The notes under the pieces are model-generated. The model saw only the letters and a list, made by a program, of their open reading frames with translations, ran no database searches and was not told the origin of the DNA. From NCBI GenBank assembly GCA_030581615.1, contig JAKTTT010000060.1, forward strand, positions 1 through 64,000: a stretch of DNA of 64,000 nucleotides. Reading direction: 5' to 3'. Below are positions 52,871 to 62,075 of this stretch, in pieces (within the stretch, counting starts at the first letter, position 1; each line of letters opens with the position of its first letter). Position numbers and translations under genes: made by a program. This DNA is from Alloascoidea africana. Lineage: Eukaryota; Ascomycota; Alloascoideomycetes; Alloascoideales; Alloascoideaceae.

Positions 52871-53825
52871 ATGAAGCTCCGAATTCATCTTACAAGAACT
52901 GACGTCTTGAAAAGTAAGCCATTTTGTGCACCGTCGTTATGAAGGTCTGTACTTCTTATTAACCAGGTTTCTAGCCTCGCTTACTGTTATCCTGGCACTT
53001 CGGAAAACATGTCTTCTACGCTTTCAGCCATCCAAATTGGCAATCATCTCGATGGAGATTGGCGAGCCGCAGGTCTGGTGTGATATTGAGACCTCTACGC
53101 TTTTTGATCAGTATGAATTTCAAACTCGGAGAGATCGGATAACGATGGAAGTAAATCTGGAAAATCTGGTTTCGATTCTAAAGTTTTTTGAGAAATCCAA
53201 TGCGAATGAATTGCTTATCCAGCTTGTGCGACCCAGTTCAGCGTATCAATTGAACATTCAGTACAAGGAGCAACAGGCTAACGGAACACTAAGATCAAGT
53301 CGATTTTGGGTTCCTGTGCAACTTCTTCCAAAAGATGCCGATGATAGCATCGAGGAACCTGCTATAGGGCAGGCCGATATGATTGTGAAGCTACCGGAGA
53401 AAATTGGGTCGTTGTTCAAGCGGGTCGAAAGATACAAGAACAAGCGGAATGACGTCCTTCTATTGACTACTACGTCGGATGGCAACTTATCACTTAGCTT
53501 AGAAAGTGAAGCACGTAAAGTTAGCGTCAGTTTAAGGATGAACTTGCAAGTAGAAATGTTTGACGAAAGAGGAGGAGACGACTCGGAAGCAACCGAAAAT
53601 TCAATCGACGAAAGAGAAGAGCAGAAGAAGAGGGAAGAAGATAAGGTCACAAATGTTCTGATCAAAGTCAAAGATTGGCGATACTCAATGAAGCTTTGCG
53701 AAGTTACGAAAAACGCCGTTGCCATTATATCCAATCAAGAGATGTTGGTGGTACACTGCTTTTTGGATGATGAACAGACTGGTCAAATTATATGTTGTAT
53801 CGGAGCCGTGGCGCAATCTTATTGA
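52871..53825 (+). CDS. HUS1: 9-1-1 checkpoint clamp subunit Hus1/Mec3, two exons
   Basis: Exons 52871-52913 and 52975-53825 give 297 residues. Exon 1 encodes MKLRIHLTRTDVLK, the Hus1 start. The 61-bp intron has GTAAGC and a TATTAAC branch; the CAG 4 nt after the branch A is too close and out of frame, and the next AG (TTTCTAG) restores frame. Downstream blocks are LRKTCLLRFQPSKL, QVWCDIE, VNLENLVSILKFF, DGNLSLSLE and the C-terminal MLVVHCFLDD, as in PCNA-like Hus1. A charged insertion (about residues 205-225) lies before the last strands. With Rad9 (Ddc1) and Rad1 (Rad17) it forms the damage checkpoint clamp. S. cerevisiae calls it MEC3. Confidence 0.85.
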
Positions 53826-54236
53826 CTGGGTTCCAAAGCCATTCAGAATGTGTAAAAGACCAGCCCGACATTCAATAGAAGCACTCGCTCACGATGAAGC
53901 TGCAAATACGACCCACAATAACACCAGTGTCACACTACAAAATGCAAGATTTACGACTCCAGCAATGCAAACACAAGGAATCGTTTGTGTTGTAGAACCA
54001 TGCGAAGTTGGAGGTAAATGGTAAGCAGACATGAAGTACCCCTACTCTCTCCCGAAAAAAGCTCGCTAGTTATGCTGGAGTACATTGACTTCAATTTCGC
54101 ATTGTTTTGCAATGACAATTAACAGCAAATCCATATGCTTTTATTCTAAATAAAAAACGAAAGGGGTTTACACAAATTGTGATCGACTGTGGAAATGCGT
54201 TTTAGTGACGCTCTTAGTGAACCACGGAGTATCTGT

Positions 54237-54523
54237 CTATAGGCTATTATTTTGCAGTTTTGCCAGTGATTGGGCCATCTAATATTAGGAGTGGATTTTC
54301 AGGATAAAATCAGTTTCGGACTCACTTTTTCGACGGGTATCTTAGATCCACTTGCCATTTCGCAGCACAACACAACGAGATGCTTTTTAAGATAATCAAT
54401 ATGTTTTGAAAGAAAACTTGATCCGGCGAATGAGACTATAGTTGTTTGGGCCTCTGGGTGGACTTTGTCAGTGGCATCTACGTTGAGTACAGCCTGGTGA
54501 CGATGGGAGGTTGAGTAGCCGCA
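54237..54523 (-). CDS. Possible small spliced gene, unrecognised
   Basis: A minus-strand frame is open from 54523 to 54326, then a 47-bp candidate intron (54325-54279: GTGAGT ... CTAATATTAG) leads to a 14-codon last exon ending at the stop at 54237. The encoded protein would include HPEAQTTIVSFAGSSFL, HIDYLKKHLVVLCCEMASG and then MAQSLAKLQNNSL at the end. No convincing ATG is present in the open part, so an upstream exon would be needed. I do not recognise the family. It could also be a chance frame or a gene remnant. Confidence 0.3.
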
Positions 54524-55149
54524 TCATTCGGGGTTTGTAGACTTGTCTAATGAATGGAATTAGCATACAAGTCCCTAGATTGAAGTATTCCACTCTAAAT
54601 TTTTCAGCATTTCACTGTTATTTTCTTCTCTACAGCCTTAGAATTTCAACTAAAGTTGATAATGAAAATCTTTAATCAAAGCTTAAGTTTATATAGTGGG
54701 AATGAAAAGTTCCATGCGTTTAAGCCTATCTAATACCGTAAGGCATCAAAATGGAACGTTCAACTACTGATAAGAAGATCATGCCTTGGCGAATTGGAAA
54801 CTTTAATGGAGATGACTATGGAATATGCCGAAGATTAGGTGTCGCACTCAGTAGCAATCCTTTTGGCTTATCAGGAAACATAGTGTGCCAGTCAGTAATT
54901 ACACAAAAGGAAAAGCCTCTACCATATTATCGCCGTTGGAAACAAAAGGACAAGCATGTGTCCAGTACATAAAATAACTGTAGTTCATGTTCATTCTGCC
55001 ATCTATTTTTCTTATCAAATCCCTATTATCCTGACTTTGGTTGAAGCCATCCCATGCTAATGTAGTCCAAGTATCTCGCAGGAGCTAAGATACGGCATCT
55101 ACATGTCAATCTTTGAAATTTGATGGATGGACCTCTCACTATCATCGCC

Positions 55150-55422
55150 ATATTGTCAGGACTGTGTTTCGTCCTACCTATGCCAAGAGCCGTGCAATGA
55201 CAACGGTGCGACTTACATCTTTTGTGACCGCAATGAGCGTCTAAATATGGATATCTATCGCGAATGGAGAAAAACACACTAGTATTCTCAAGGAAAGATT
55301 CCCACATTCGTGGCAGAGTTGCTGAGACCCTATACGAAACCTGGAAAAGTAGCACCACTATACAATCCTCCTTTCAAAATTATCTGGGGAACCTTGTAAT
55401 GGCTGACAATGTTGCACGATGA
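55150..55422 (+). pseudogene. Possible second Tc1/mariner-like transposase remnant
   Basis: The plus-strand frame at 55237-55422 reads MEKNTLVFSRKDSHIRGRVA, then YLGNLVMADNVARH. This resembles the Tc1/mariner pattern GKTPLVFL..D...GRVTA.Y followed by V.MEDNAPVH. Upstream, VFRPTYAKSRAMTTVR resembles the stretch before VMVWG. Stops interrupt it and the SPDLNPIE part was not found. Suggestive only. Confidence 0.4.
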
Positions 55423-56259
55423 CTTGTTTTGGGCAATGTAGGCCAGTGCTTCGATGTCAGGTCCAAACCCGCTTTGTATGGTCGTATCTCTGGTGGTTCC
55501 CTAAATGCAAGGTTGTATGTTTAAGGTTGAGAATGCAGATACGAGTCCCTTACAACTGCTCTCAACGCTACAAGGTAGCGAACAGTTGTCGGAATCTTGA
55601 AAGAATAGCGAGCGTCAAATGCAGTTTTACTGTCCATAATTAAGCCATGATGATAAGGTAAGAGATCCTCATCAAGGCCAAGAAACGGAGCAGCTTCATA
55701 CTGACATTGAGCGACGCCTATCATGAATTCTGAAAATTTTCCATTAAGGTTTGTTGTTCTACCAAAGCTATCTGGCACACTACCTCGCGGCCCCCGTCCC
55801 TAAGAACCATAAATTCTGGGATTCCTATTGGCAGAAAGCTAGAGTACCCGCAAGCCACAAGGGATCCGTTGTGGGATGACTAGCGAACATGGAACATTTT
55901 CCTCGCGCGAGATTTCATTTTTGGCAGTTTTCGCTTTCAAAACTTAAAACCTATCTCTCTGGTTCCAGAGATAAAACTTCCCCTTTTCCTCTTCTTCCTT
56001 TCAAGATATAAACATCAATCTTCCCCGTGTTTTTGTTCGTTTTTTTTTCTCCATCATTGAGTCGATCTTCTTGTTCTCGTTGAACAGCACAACGTGCCTC
56101 TCACTCAACCTTACAGACTAGTTTTGGCTTTATTTTGTTTTTCCGCGAGACCAATTTAAATCCGGCGGCCGTTACCTAATCAAAAGATAAGAAACAGACC
56201 AGAACGCTTGCAATAACCACCTGGGAAACGTCTACCCAAACAGTATTTTAAATCCTGAG

Positions 56260-58059
56260 ATGACGGAACGGGATGAAATAACGAGGTCATCTGCAGAGTC
56301 CAGAGCCGTCTCTAGCTCTTCTATAGATCTGGAGAAAGATACAATGAAAGCGACTTCAGTTGAAAAGCCTTTCCATGAAAATTCTTCATCCAAGGAAGGT
56401 GATATTCTTAACCCATCAGATGAAGATGGAAAGAAAAAGATCGGCATCACGAGAAGGTTGAACCTGCTTCGGAAACGAAATATGTGGGTCACCTGGCTAA
56501 TCATTGGTTTATTCTTTACCTCATGGTGGCTGTCCATCATTATACAAAAGAAGCACCGCCACAAGTGGCTGATTCCAACTATCCTGTATATCTTCATAAT
56601 GGCTAGACTGATTACTTTCTATGTTCCTGCCATCTACGTGTTAAAAGCAGCACAATTCATTTGGGAGAGAACTGTATCTGTGATTGTCAGTTATGTTCCC
56701 GAAAAGCTGAGAATTTATGCTGCTGCACTTGGAACTATTGCCGTTATGCTTGTGGGATCTATGGTACCAGAAGAAACATCGGACTCTCAAAGAAAAGACA
56801 GGGCAGTTTCATTCTTTGGAATTATTGTTTCTTTAGCGGCTCTTTGGCTTACATCACACAGTAGGAAAAGCATCAGATGGCATACCGTGGTGTCTGGCAT
56901 GCTGATCCAGTTTATCATTGCTGTATTCGTCTTGAGAACTAAAGCTGGTTATGATATTTTCAATTTCATTTCATTCTTGGCCAGAAAGCTGTTGGGCTTT
57001 GCAAAAGATGGTACTGCTTTTGTCACAAACGAGGAAACAGCAAACCTTGGAATGTTCTTCTTCACCGTTCTACCTGCTATTCTGTTCTTCATTGCGTTTG
57101 TCTATATCTGGATCTACTGGGAATGGGTTCAATGGGGTGTTGAGAAATTTGCCCACTTTTTCTTCTGGAGTATGAAGGTCAGTGGTGCTGAGGCAGTTGT
57201 TGCGGCTGCTTCACCATTTATTGGACAGGGTGAATCAGCTGTTCTTATCAAGAACTTTATTCCTTTCTTGACCAAGGCAGAGATCCATCAAATTATGTGT
57301 TCTGGTTTTGCTACCATTTCAGGTTCAACTTTGGTCGCTTATATTGGTATGGGTCTTAATCCCCAAGCTTTGGTCAGTGCCTGTGTCATGTCGATTCCTT
57401 GCTCTTTGGCAGTGTCCAAAATGAGATATCCAGAAGAGGAATCCCCATTGACCGGTGAAAAGATTGTTATTCCAAAGGATAAAGACGAACAGGATGATGC
57501 AACAAGGTCGCGCAACGTGCTTCATGCCTTCAGTAAAGGTGCCTGGCTTGGTATCATCGTTTCTTTGACTGTTATGGCCAATCAGTTCTGTATCATTGCG
57601 TTGGTCGCCCTTATCAATGAGTTGCTCACTTGGTTTGGCGGTTTCTGGAATATCAAGGAGCTCACTCTGCAACTCATGTTTGGATACATTTTCTACCCAA
57701 TTGCGTTTTTGCTTGGTGCTCCAAGAGACGAGCTCCTTTCAGTTTCAAAGTTGATTGCAACCAAGGTCATCCAGAACGAGTTTGTTGCTTTTGCTCAATT
57801 GACCACACAAGCCCCTTACAATGAGATGTCAAAGAGAAGTACAATGTTGGTCACCTATGCACTTGCTGGGTTCGCCAACTTTGGATCGGTCGGTACTCAG
57901 ATCGGTGTCCTCAGTCAGCTGGCCCCAGAGAGAGGTGGTGATATTTCCAATCTTGTGATAAGCGCTCTGATTACAGGTGGCTTGAGCACGCTGATGAGCT
58001 CTGCTGTTGCCGGAATGGTCCTGAACGATCTGAGCAACTTTCATGTCACTTTGGACTAG
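56260..58059 (+). CDS. Concentrative nucleoside transporter (CNT/SLC28)
   Basis: A 599-residue protein with an ATG start. About 70 hydrophilic residues precede many membrane helices. The CNT core includes GQGESAVLIKNFIPFLTKAE, IMCSGFATISGSTLVAYIGM, SIPCSLAVSKMRYPEEESP and FGSVGTQIGVLSQLAPERGG. CNT proteins import nucleosides with protons or sodium across the plasma membrane. S. cerevisiae has only the equilibrative type (Fun26), while Candida albicans has a CNT. Length and motifs agree with fungal CNTs. Confidence 0.92.
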   Translation: MTERDEITRSSAESRAVSSSSIDLEKDTMKATSVEKPFHENSSSKEGDILNPSDEDGKKKIGITRRLNLLRKRNMWVTWLIIGLFFTSWWLSIIIQKKHRHKWLIPTILYIFIMARLITFYVPAIYVLKAAQFIWERTVSVIVSYVPEKLRIYAAALGTIAVMLVGSMVPEETSDSQRKDRAVSFFGIIVSLAALWLTSHSRKSIRWHTVVSGMLIQFIIAVFVLRTKAGYDIFNFISFLARKLLGFAKDGTAFVTNEETANLGMFFFTVLPAILFFIAFVYIWIYWEWVQWGVEKFAHFFFWSMKVSGAEAVVAAASPFIGQGESAVLIKNFIPFLTKAEIHQIMCSGFATISGSTLVAYIGMGLNPQALVSACVMSIPCSLAVSKMRYPEEESPLTGEKIVIPKDKDEQDDATRSRNVLHAFSKGAWLGIIVSLTVMANQFCIIALVALINELLTWFGGFWNIKELTLQLMFGYIFYPIAFLLGAPRDELLSVSKLIATKVIQNEFVAFAQLTTQAPYNEMSKRSTMLVTYALAGFANFGSVGTQIGVLSQLAPERGGDISNLVISALITGGLSTLMSSAVAGMVLNDLSNFHVTLD

Positions 58060-58374
58060 ATTATATTTTTGTTTGTGATTTCCTTTGTAATGATGATGAT
58101 ATAGCTTTCTCCGGAGATAAGTACGATAACATGTTCGATGCATGGCAGTTTTTGATCTCCCCGTAAAAATCTCGCCTCGCGCATCTCGTTCCTCGTTCCT
58201 CGTTTAGCTGGACCGCTCCCAAACCAAGCGCCAACATGAAAAACATGCACGGAGCGCTATATAAGACCACATTATTATCCTCCAGATTGGATTTTTTTCA
58301 TCGCTAGTGTCTCTGATTTAAGCGTCCCCAGTTACTCCGCCTAGTCCTAGTCTGCCTTGTGTTTGTGTCCCAAG
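58060..58374. promoter_or_regulatory. ERG2 promoter region
   Basis: 315 bp between the CNT stop and the ERG2 ATG. A clear TATATAAG box lies at 58258-58265, about 110 bp before the ATG. No sterol regulatory element (TCGTATA) was seen. Confidence 0.6.
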
Positions 58375-59043
58375 ATGATTGCCGGAACACCTCTGAAAGG
58401 AGTATTTGGGCTTTTGATTTTTGTCTTCTTTTTCCTGGTAGTATTGTTCAAAGAGGTTTTGCCATCTCGGTACGTTTTTGATCCAGTGGAGCTTCAACGA
58501 ATAAGCCGGAATGCTTTGGAGCGTAATCGCAACAATGATACGTTGAGCGTTTTTCTGGACATCACAGCTGGCCTGAAGGAGCGCTATGGCGATCGATTGA
58601 TTAACGATTACAGCGAAGAGCGCTGGGTCTTCAACAATGCTGGTGGCGCCATGGGTTCAATGATTATTTTGCATGCCTCAGTCACCGAGTATTTGATCTT
58701 TTTTGGAACCGCAGTTGGCAGCGAAGGACATACGGGTGCTCATTTTGCAGACGACTATTTCATCATCCTCCAAGGCCAGGAGCACGCATACTGCCCCGGC
58801 AAGCTCAAACCTGAGATCTACCTACCGGGAGACTGCCATCATTTGAAGGCCGGGACTGTAAAGCAGTATAAAATGGTTCAAGAGTCGTGGGCGTTGGAAT
58901 TGGCCCAGGGGTGGATTCCTGCGATGCTACCGTTTGGGTTCTTGGATACTTTCACTAGCACATTGGATTTTTACACCTTGGGGAAAACGGTCATATTGAC
59001 TGGTTGGGACATGTGCAAGAACTTGCGCTATGGAAAATTTTGA
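58375..59043 (+). CDS. ERG2: Sterol C-8 isomerase Erg2
   Basis: A 222-residue protein; the frame extends to a TTG at 58357, but ATG 58375 starts the conserved N-terminus. One N-terminal membrane helix (GVFGLLIFVFFFLVVLF) is followed by YVFDP, NNAGGAMGSM, EGHTGAHFADDYFIIL and GQEHAYCPG, and then WIPAMLPFGFLDT near the end. These are Erg2/sigma-1-receptor family blocks. Erg2 moves the double bond from C8 to C7 in ergosterol synthesis in the ER and is the morpholine target. Length is typical. Confidence 0.95.
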   Translation: MIAGTPLKGVFGLLIFVFFFLVVLFKEVLPSRYVFDPVELQRISRNALERNRNNDTLSVFLDITAGLKERYGDRLINDYSEERWVFNNAGGAMGSMIILHASVTEYLIFFGTAVGSEGHTGAHFADDYFIILQGQEHAYCPGKLKPEIYLPGDCHHLKAGTVKQYKMVQESWALELAQGWIPAMLPFGFLDTFTSTLDFYTLGKTVILTGWDMCKNLRYGKF

Positions 59044-59212
59044 AAAAAGCTTGCTCGTTCAACAGTTGCTTGGAATTCAGGTACCCATAGTCTCGGTTTT
59101 CTGATAGGTTTCACACAAGTCAAATGTGGTCTCGAATCATATGTTCCGCGGTTTCCGAGGACCAAGTAGATTTAAGTAACTAATCTAATGCTACATAAAA
59201 GCAGACTGTAAG

Positions 59213-60532
59213 TTATACAACGATTTCTACAATATAGTCCAGCCGAATCTGCTCGTCTTTAAAGACAATCAGTTCATCATTGTGCACGCCACTAACTCTC
59301 GCTTTTGCCCAGTAGGAATCATAGCCCGCTGGCGGTTTTTCAGAGGTGGGGCCAGTTGGTGTAAAAGCATTTCCCATGGCCACATTTGCCAAAAACAAGT
59401 AGATTTTGGTATTTGTTACTTGACTCGCAGACCAATATAGTTGGTCGCAATACTGCAAGCTTTTTGAAGATTTATTGGCAAAATACAGTCCTGCACCAAA
59501 CATTGCACCCGTAATGGCACCTGGCGACTGCGAGGGCATGAGCAGCCCTTTCCCAAGGATGGACAGAATGTTTCCAACGCTGGTTCCGTGCCATAGCTGC
59601 TGGACGTTTTTAATCTTTGAACTGCACTTACGAAAAGGACTCTGCTGCGAATTCAACTTGATCCTATAGATGTTTTTCACCCTTGACTTGAAAATCTTCG
59701 GACCGTGATGATCCATTTTGGTATCTTCATAGTACTTTGTGATCTTATTGATTGTTCGCTTGTCTGTGCAATGCTTGATCTCAACATTAAATACCTTTTC
59801 TTTTTCCTTCTGTTTGGAATTATTTTTCTCCTCCTCCTCTCGCCTCTTGTCCAAATCCTCGATCAGTTTCAAAGTGTCGTAAAGTGCGTTACAAATGTTC
59901 ATCTGTTTGTCGTAGTTCTCCTGGCTGAATATAAGATATGCTTTATCCCGAGCAGACTTGACCTTGTTTGGTATAATAAAAAAGTATTCGTTGTTGAGCA
60001 AGAAAAGCTGGCTTTCGTTTTTGTCCGGATCATCCAGTAAAGGCTTTATCTGCTTTAAGATCTCAACTGCCTGGTTTATGCCCATCTTGCTAACAACCCC
60101 CAACGGAGTTTTAAAGATGCCCTCGCTTGCATCATATTCGATATCTGTGTCACTGGTGATAATGTGGATATTCTGTTGCGCAATTTCAGTGACCAGAGTC
60201 TTGCTAGCGTCGTCCATATATTTGATCTGTTCTAGTGCCATTTCAACAACTCCGCTGGGATTGGTTTTCTCACTTGAAAGCTTGGTAGAGACAATTTTAC
60301 CTCCGCTTTCTAAAGTGGCCTTCAGCATCGCTTCGCGATAGCCCTTCCTAATCTTTTGCATGTACAAGGAGTTGTACTGAGATCTCCCTCCTTGTTTCTT
60401 GATGATCCTTCCCTTTGAACCCACTCTCCCATAGCGGATGGAAACCTCTTCCTTGTTCAGGTGCAACTCGTAAAACTTATTGTTGTTCTCATTGGTATCG
60501 AACTTGATCAGCATTGCCTTCTCTTCAGACAT
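59213..60532 (-). CDS. Poly(ADP-ribose) polymerase with WGR domain
   Basis: A 439-residue protein with an ATG start. Residues of about 5-85 form a WGR domain (VSIRYGRVGSKGRI, QKIRKGYREA). About 95-235 is the helical PARP regulatory domain (KTPLGVVSKMGINQAVEIL). A Lys/Glu-rich linker follows. The catalytic domain has LWHGTSVGNILSI (His315), GAMFGAGLYFANKSSKS (Tyr350) and NDELIVF (Glu420). The full H-Y-E triad predicts poly-ADP-ribose transfer from NAD. The layout is that of PARP2/PARP3. No N-terminal zinc fingers or BRCT domain are present. PARPs are absent from S. cerevisiae and S. pombe, so this is unusual for a budding yeast. It is convergent with ERG2 (169 bp between stops). Confidence 0.95.
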   Translation of the reverse strand: MSEEKAMLIKFDTNENNNKFYELHLNKEEVSIRYGRVGSKGRIIKKQGGRSQYNSLYMQKIRKGYREAMLKATLESGGKIVSTKLSSEKTNPSGVVEMALEQIKYMDDASKTLVTEIAQQNIHIITSDTDIEYDASEGIFKTPLGVVSKMGINQAVEILKQIKPLLDDPDKNESQLFLLNNEYFFIIPNKVKSARDKAYLIFSQENYDKQMNICNALYDTLKLIEDLDKRREEEEKNNSKQKEKEKVFNVEIKHCTDKRTINKITKYYEDTKMDHHGPKIFKSRVKNIYRIKLNSQQSPFRKCSSKIKNVQQLWHGTSVGNILSILGKGLLMPSQSPGAITGAMFGAGLYFANKSSKSLQYCDQLYWSASQVTNTKIYLFLANVAMGNAFTPTGPTSEKPPAGYDSYWAKARVSGVHNDELIVFKDEQIRLDYIVEIVV

Positions 60533-62075
60533 GGCGCCGGTTTCCTGTTTGGAAAATAAGGAGTATTCTGTTCTGTAGTGTGTTTGTCCAGATGAATCTC
60601 AATCTTTGTGGTTTAAATACCATAGGGGAGCGTTTGGAATGCGGAGCATGTTTGGTGTGTTGACGACTGCTTTCGAGTCAAAGTTACTGGTCAGGGGGCG
60701 CCTCGTCGTATTTGTTGATGTGCATGTTATTAGAAAGTTGGTGGGCCAGTTAAGAGCCATCCTCCATACTAGTCAGACATATGGCCAGGATGCTTTGCCA
60801 GCAGATTCGCATATTTTTTAAAGCCATGTGTGCTGGAAATGTCCATAAACAGCGCCAAGGGAGCATTTCTGCCTAAATTGGAGTCGTCCATTGGGCATGG
60901 GCAGTCAAGTCTAGGATGAGCCTAGGAGCCCTGTTGCCAGCCCTGTATGACGAATGGGGAGTCATTAGCAGTAAAAATAACCAAACTAGAGAACTGAAAC
61001 GCTTAACAAGAAGTACGGTCGTTGAAAAACCGAATTGATGATGGGAGTGCTGATCTGGGGCTGATCAGATTTCTGTCATGAAGAGTCTGAATGGTGCCAG
61101 ACACCTGATGAACGATATTATTCATGTATGCTGAGAGATAGAGACAGAATAATTTCCGAGCTTGGATGTTAAGGGCAGCTGTTTATTCTTCTGTTTCTTT
61201 TTTAGCTGAGTAGAGTGTAACGTTTGGCCACCTTCTACAACTCTTCAATATTCAGCATTTGTTTAAAAAAAACTAAAAAGCCACTAGTCGATATTAGTCT
61301 CACCGGAATCATTTCCTGTACATATCTGGGCGTTATGTCTTGGCTTTCCCCAAGTTCCCTAGCGCCGAATAGTCGCTGTCGTCTTTCTTGATAAGCCTTC
61401 ACATTGTCGCCTTTCCTGAACTCATCGACGACTTTTTGATTCAGTAGATTTGGGGCATTCTGTACAGTAAAATTTTCTCTTTGCCACATCCTTGTGTCCT
61501 CGATCCTGCGACGTTTATATAGAATGTCAATTGCCAGACAAAGTGATTTGTTTTCATCACATCAATTATCCCAAGCAAGAGACTGTGCTTCTTTGGAAGT
61601 CTAGTTAATAGCATTATAAATTGGTGTTGGAGAGCTGCTTTGATGTAGGGAGATTTTGATCTTTATTGTGAACAGATTTAGATCGAGCTTGGATAGCAGC
61701 TGTAAAGCCAATTAGACACAAGATCAAGCCCTCTTGCGGGCTTCAATTGCCAACCTTCAGTATTTGTCCTTTTCTTGTCCATGGATATAGCATATCAATC
61801 CTAAACCCTACTAAGAGCGGTAGTGGGATTAGCCCCACCATTTTTAATAGGTTTGGTAGTACAAGGACTTGGTAAATTGCGCTTTGTATATCGCTTTCCA
61901 GAGCTTCTGGCACGAGCAGGAGATTGACCATGTCCTCAACAACAGAGAGTCTGGGAAAAACTTTTCAATATAAAAGATTTATAATTTTACTTGAGCTCTT
62001 TCTTCTACTGATGCCAACTTTTTCAAATTATAATGACCAGATTGATGGTTATTCTGCAATATACGATATAGCAAA
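60533..62075. other. Region downstream of the Harbinger-type transposase
   Basis: 1.5 kb. Just upstream of the PARP start lies its promoter. The minus-strand frame 61489-61235 (ATG; WQRENFTVQNAPNLL ... QDITPRYVQEMIP) looks protein-like and follows a TATATAAACG box on the same strand, but has no recognised family. The frame 61931-61743 is weaker. One of these might be the accessory ORF of a Harbinger element. Confidence 0.4.
61235..61489 (-). CDS. Hypothetical 84-residue ORF
   Basis: Hydrophilic N-terminal two-thirds (QKVVDEFRKGDNVKAYQERR, GESQDITPRYVQE). The end may be intron read-through, since GTGAGA follows EMIP. A TATATAAACG box lies about 30 bp upstream of the ATG. It lies in the same orientation as the Harbinger-type transposase to its right. 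Unrecognised. Confidence 0.3.
   Translation of the reverse strand: MWQRENFTVQNAPNLLNQKVVDEFRKGDNVKAYQERRQRLFGARELGESQDITPRYVQEMIPVRLISTSGFLVFFKQMLNIEEL

Larger units (their letters stand above)
53826..56259. other. Long region with decayed coding traces
   Basis: 2.4 kb between HUS1 and the CNT gene. It holds a possible short spliced minus-strand gene (54237-54523) and a decayed transposase-like stretch (about 55150-55422). Small frames at 54751-54972 and 55521-55778 have no recognised features. The last 400 bases, with T-rich tracts, are the CNT promoter. Confidence 0.5.

Noticed and set aside
55521-55778. Minus-strand 85-codon frame
   Set aside because: Protein-like in places but no recognised motif and it overlaps the decayed transposase neighbourhood.
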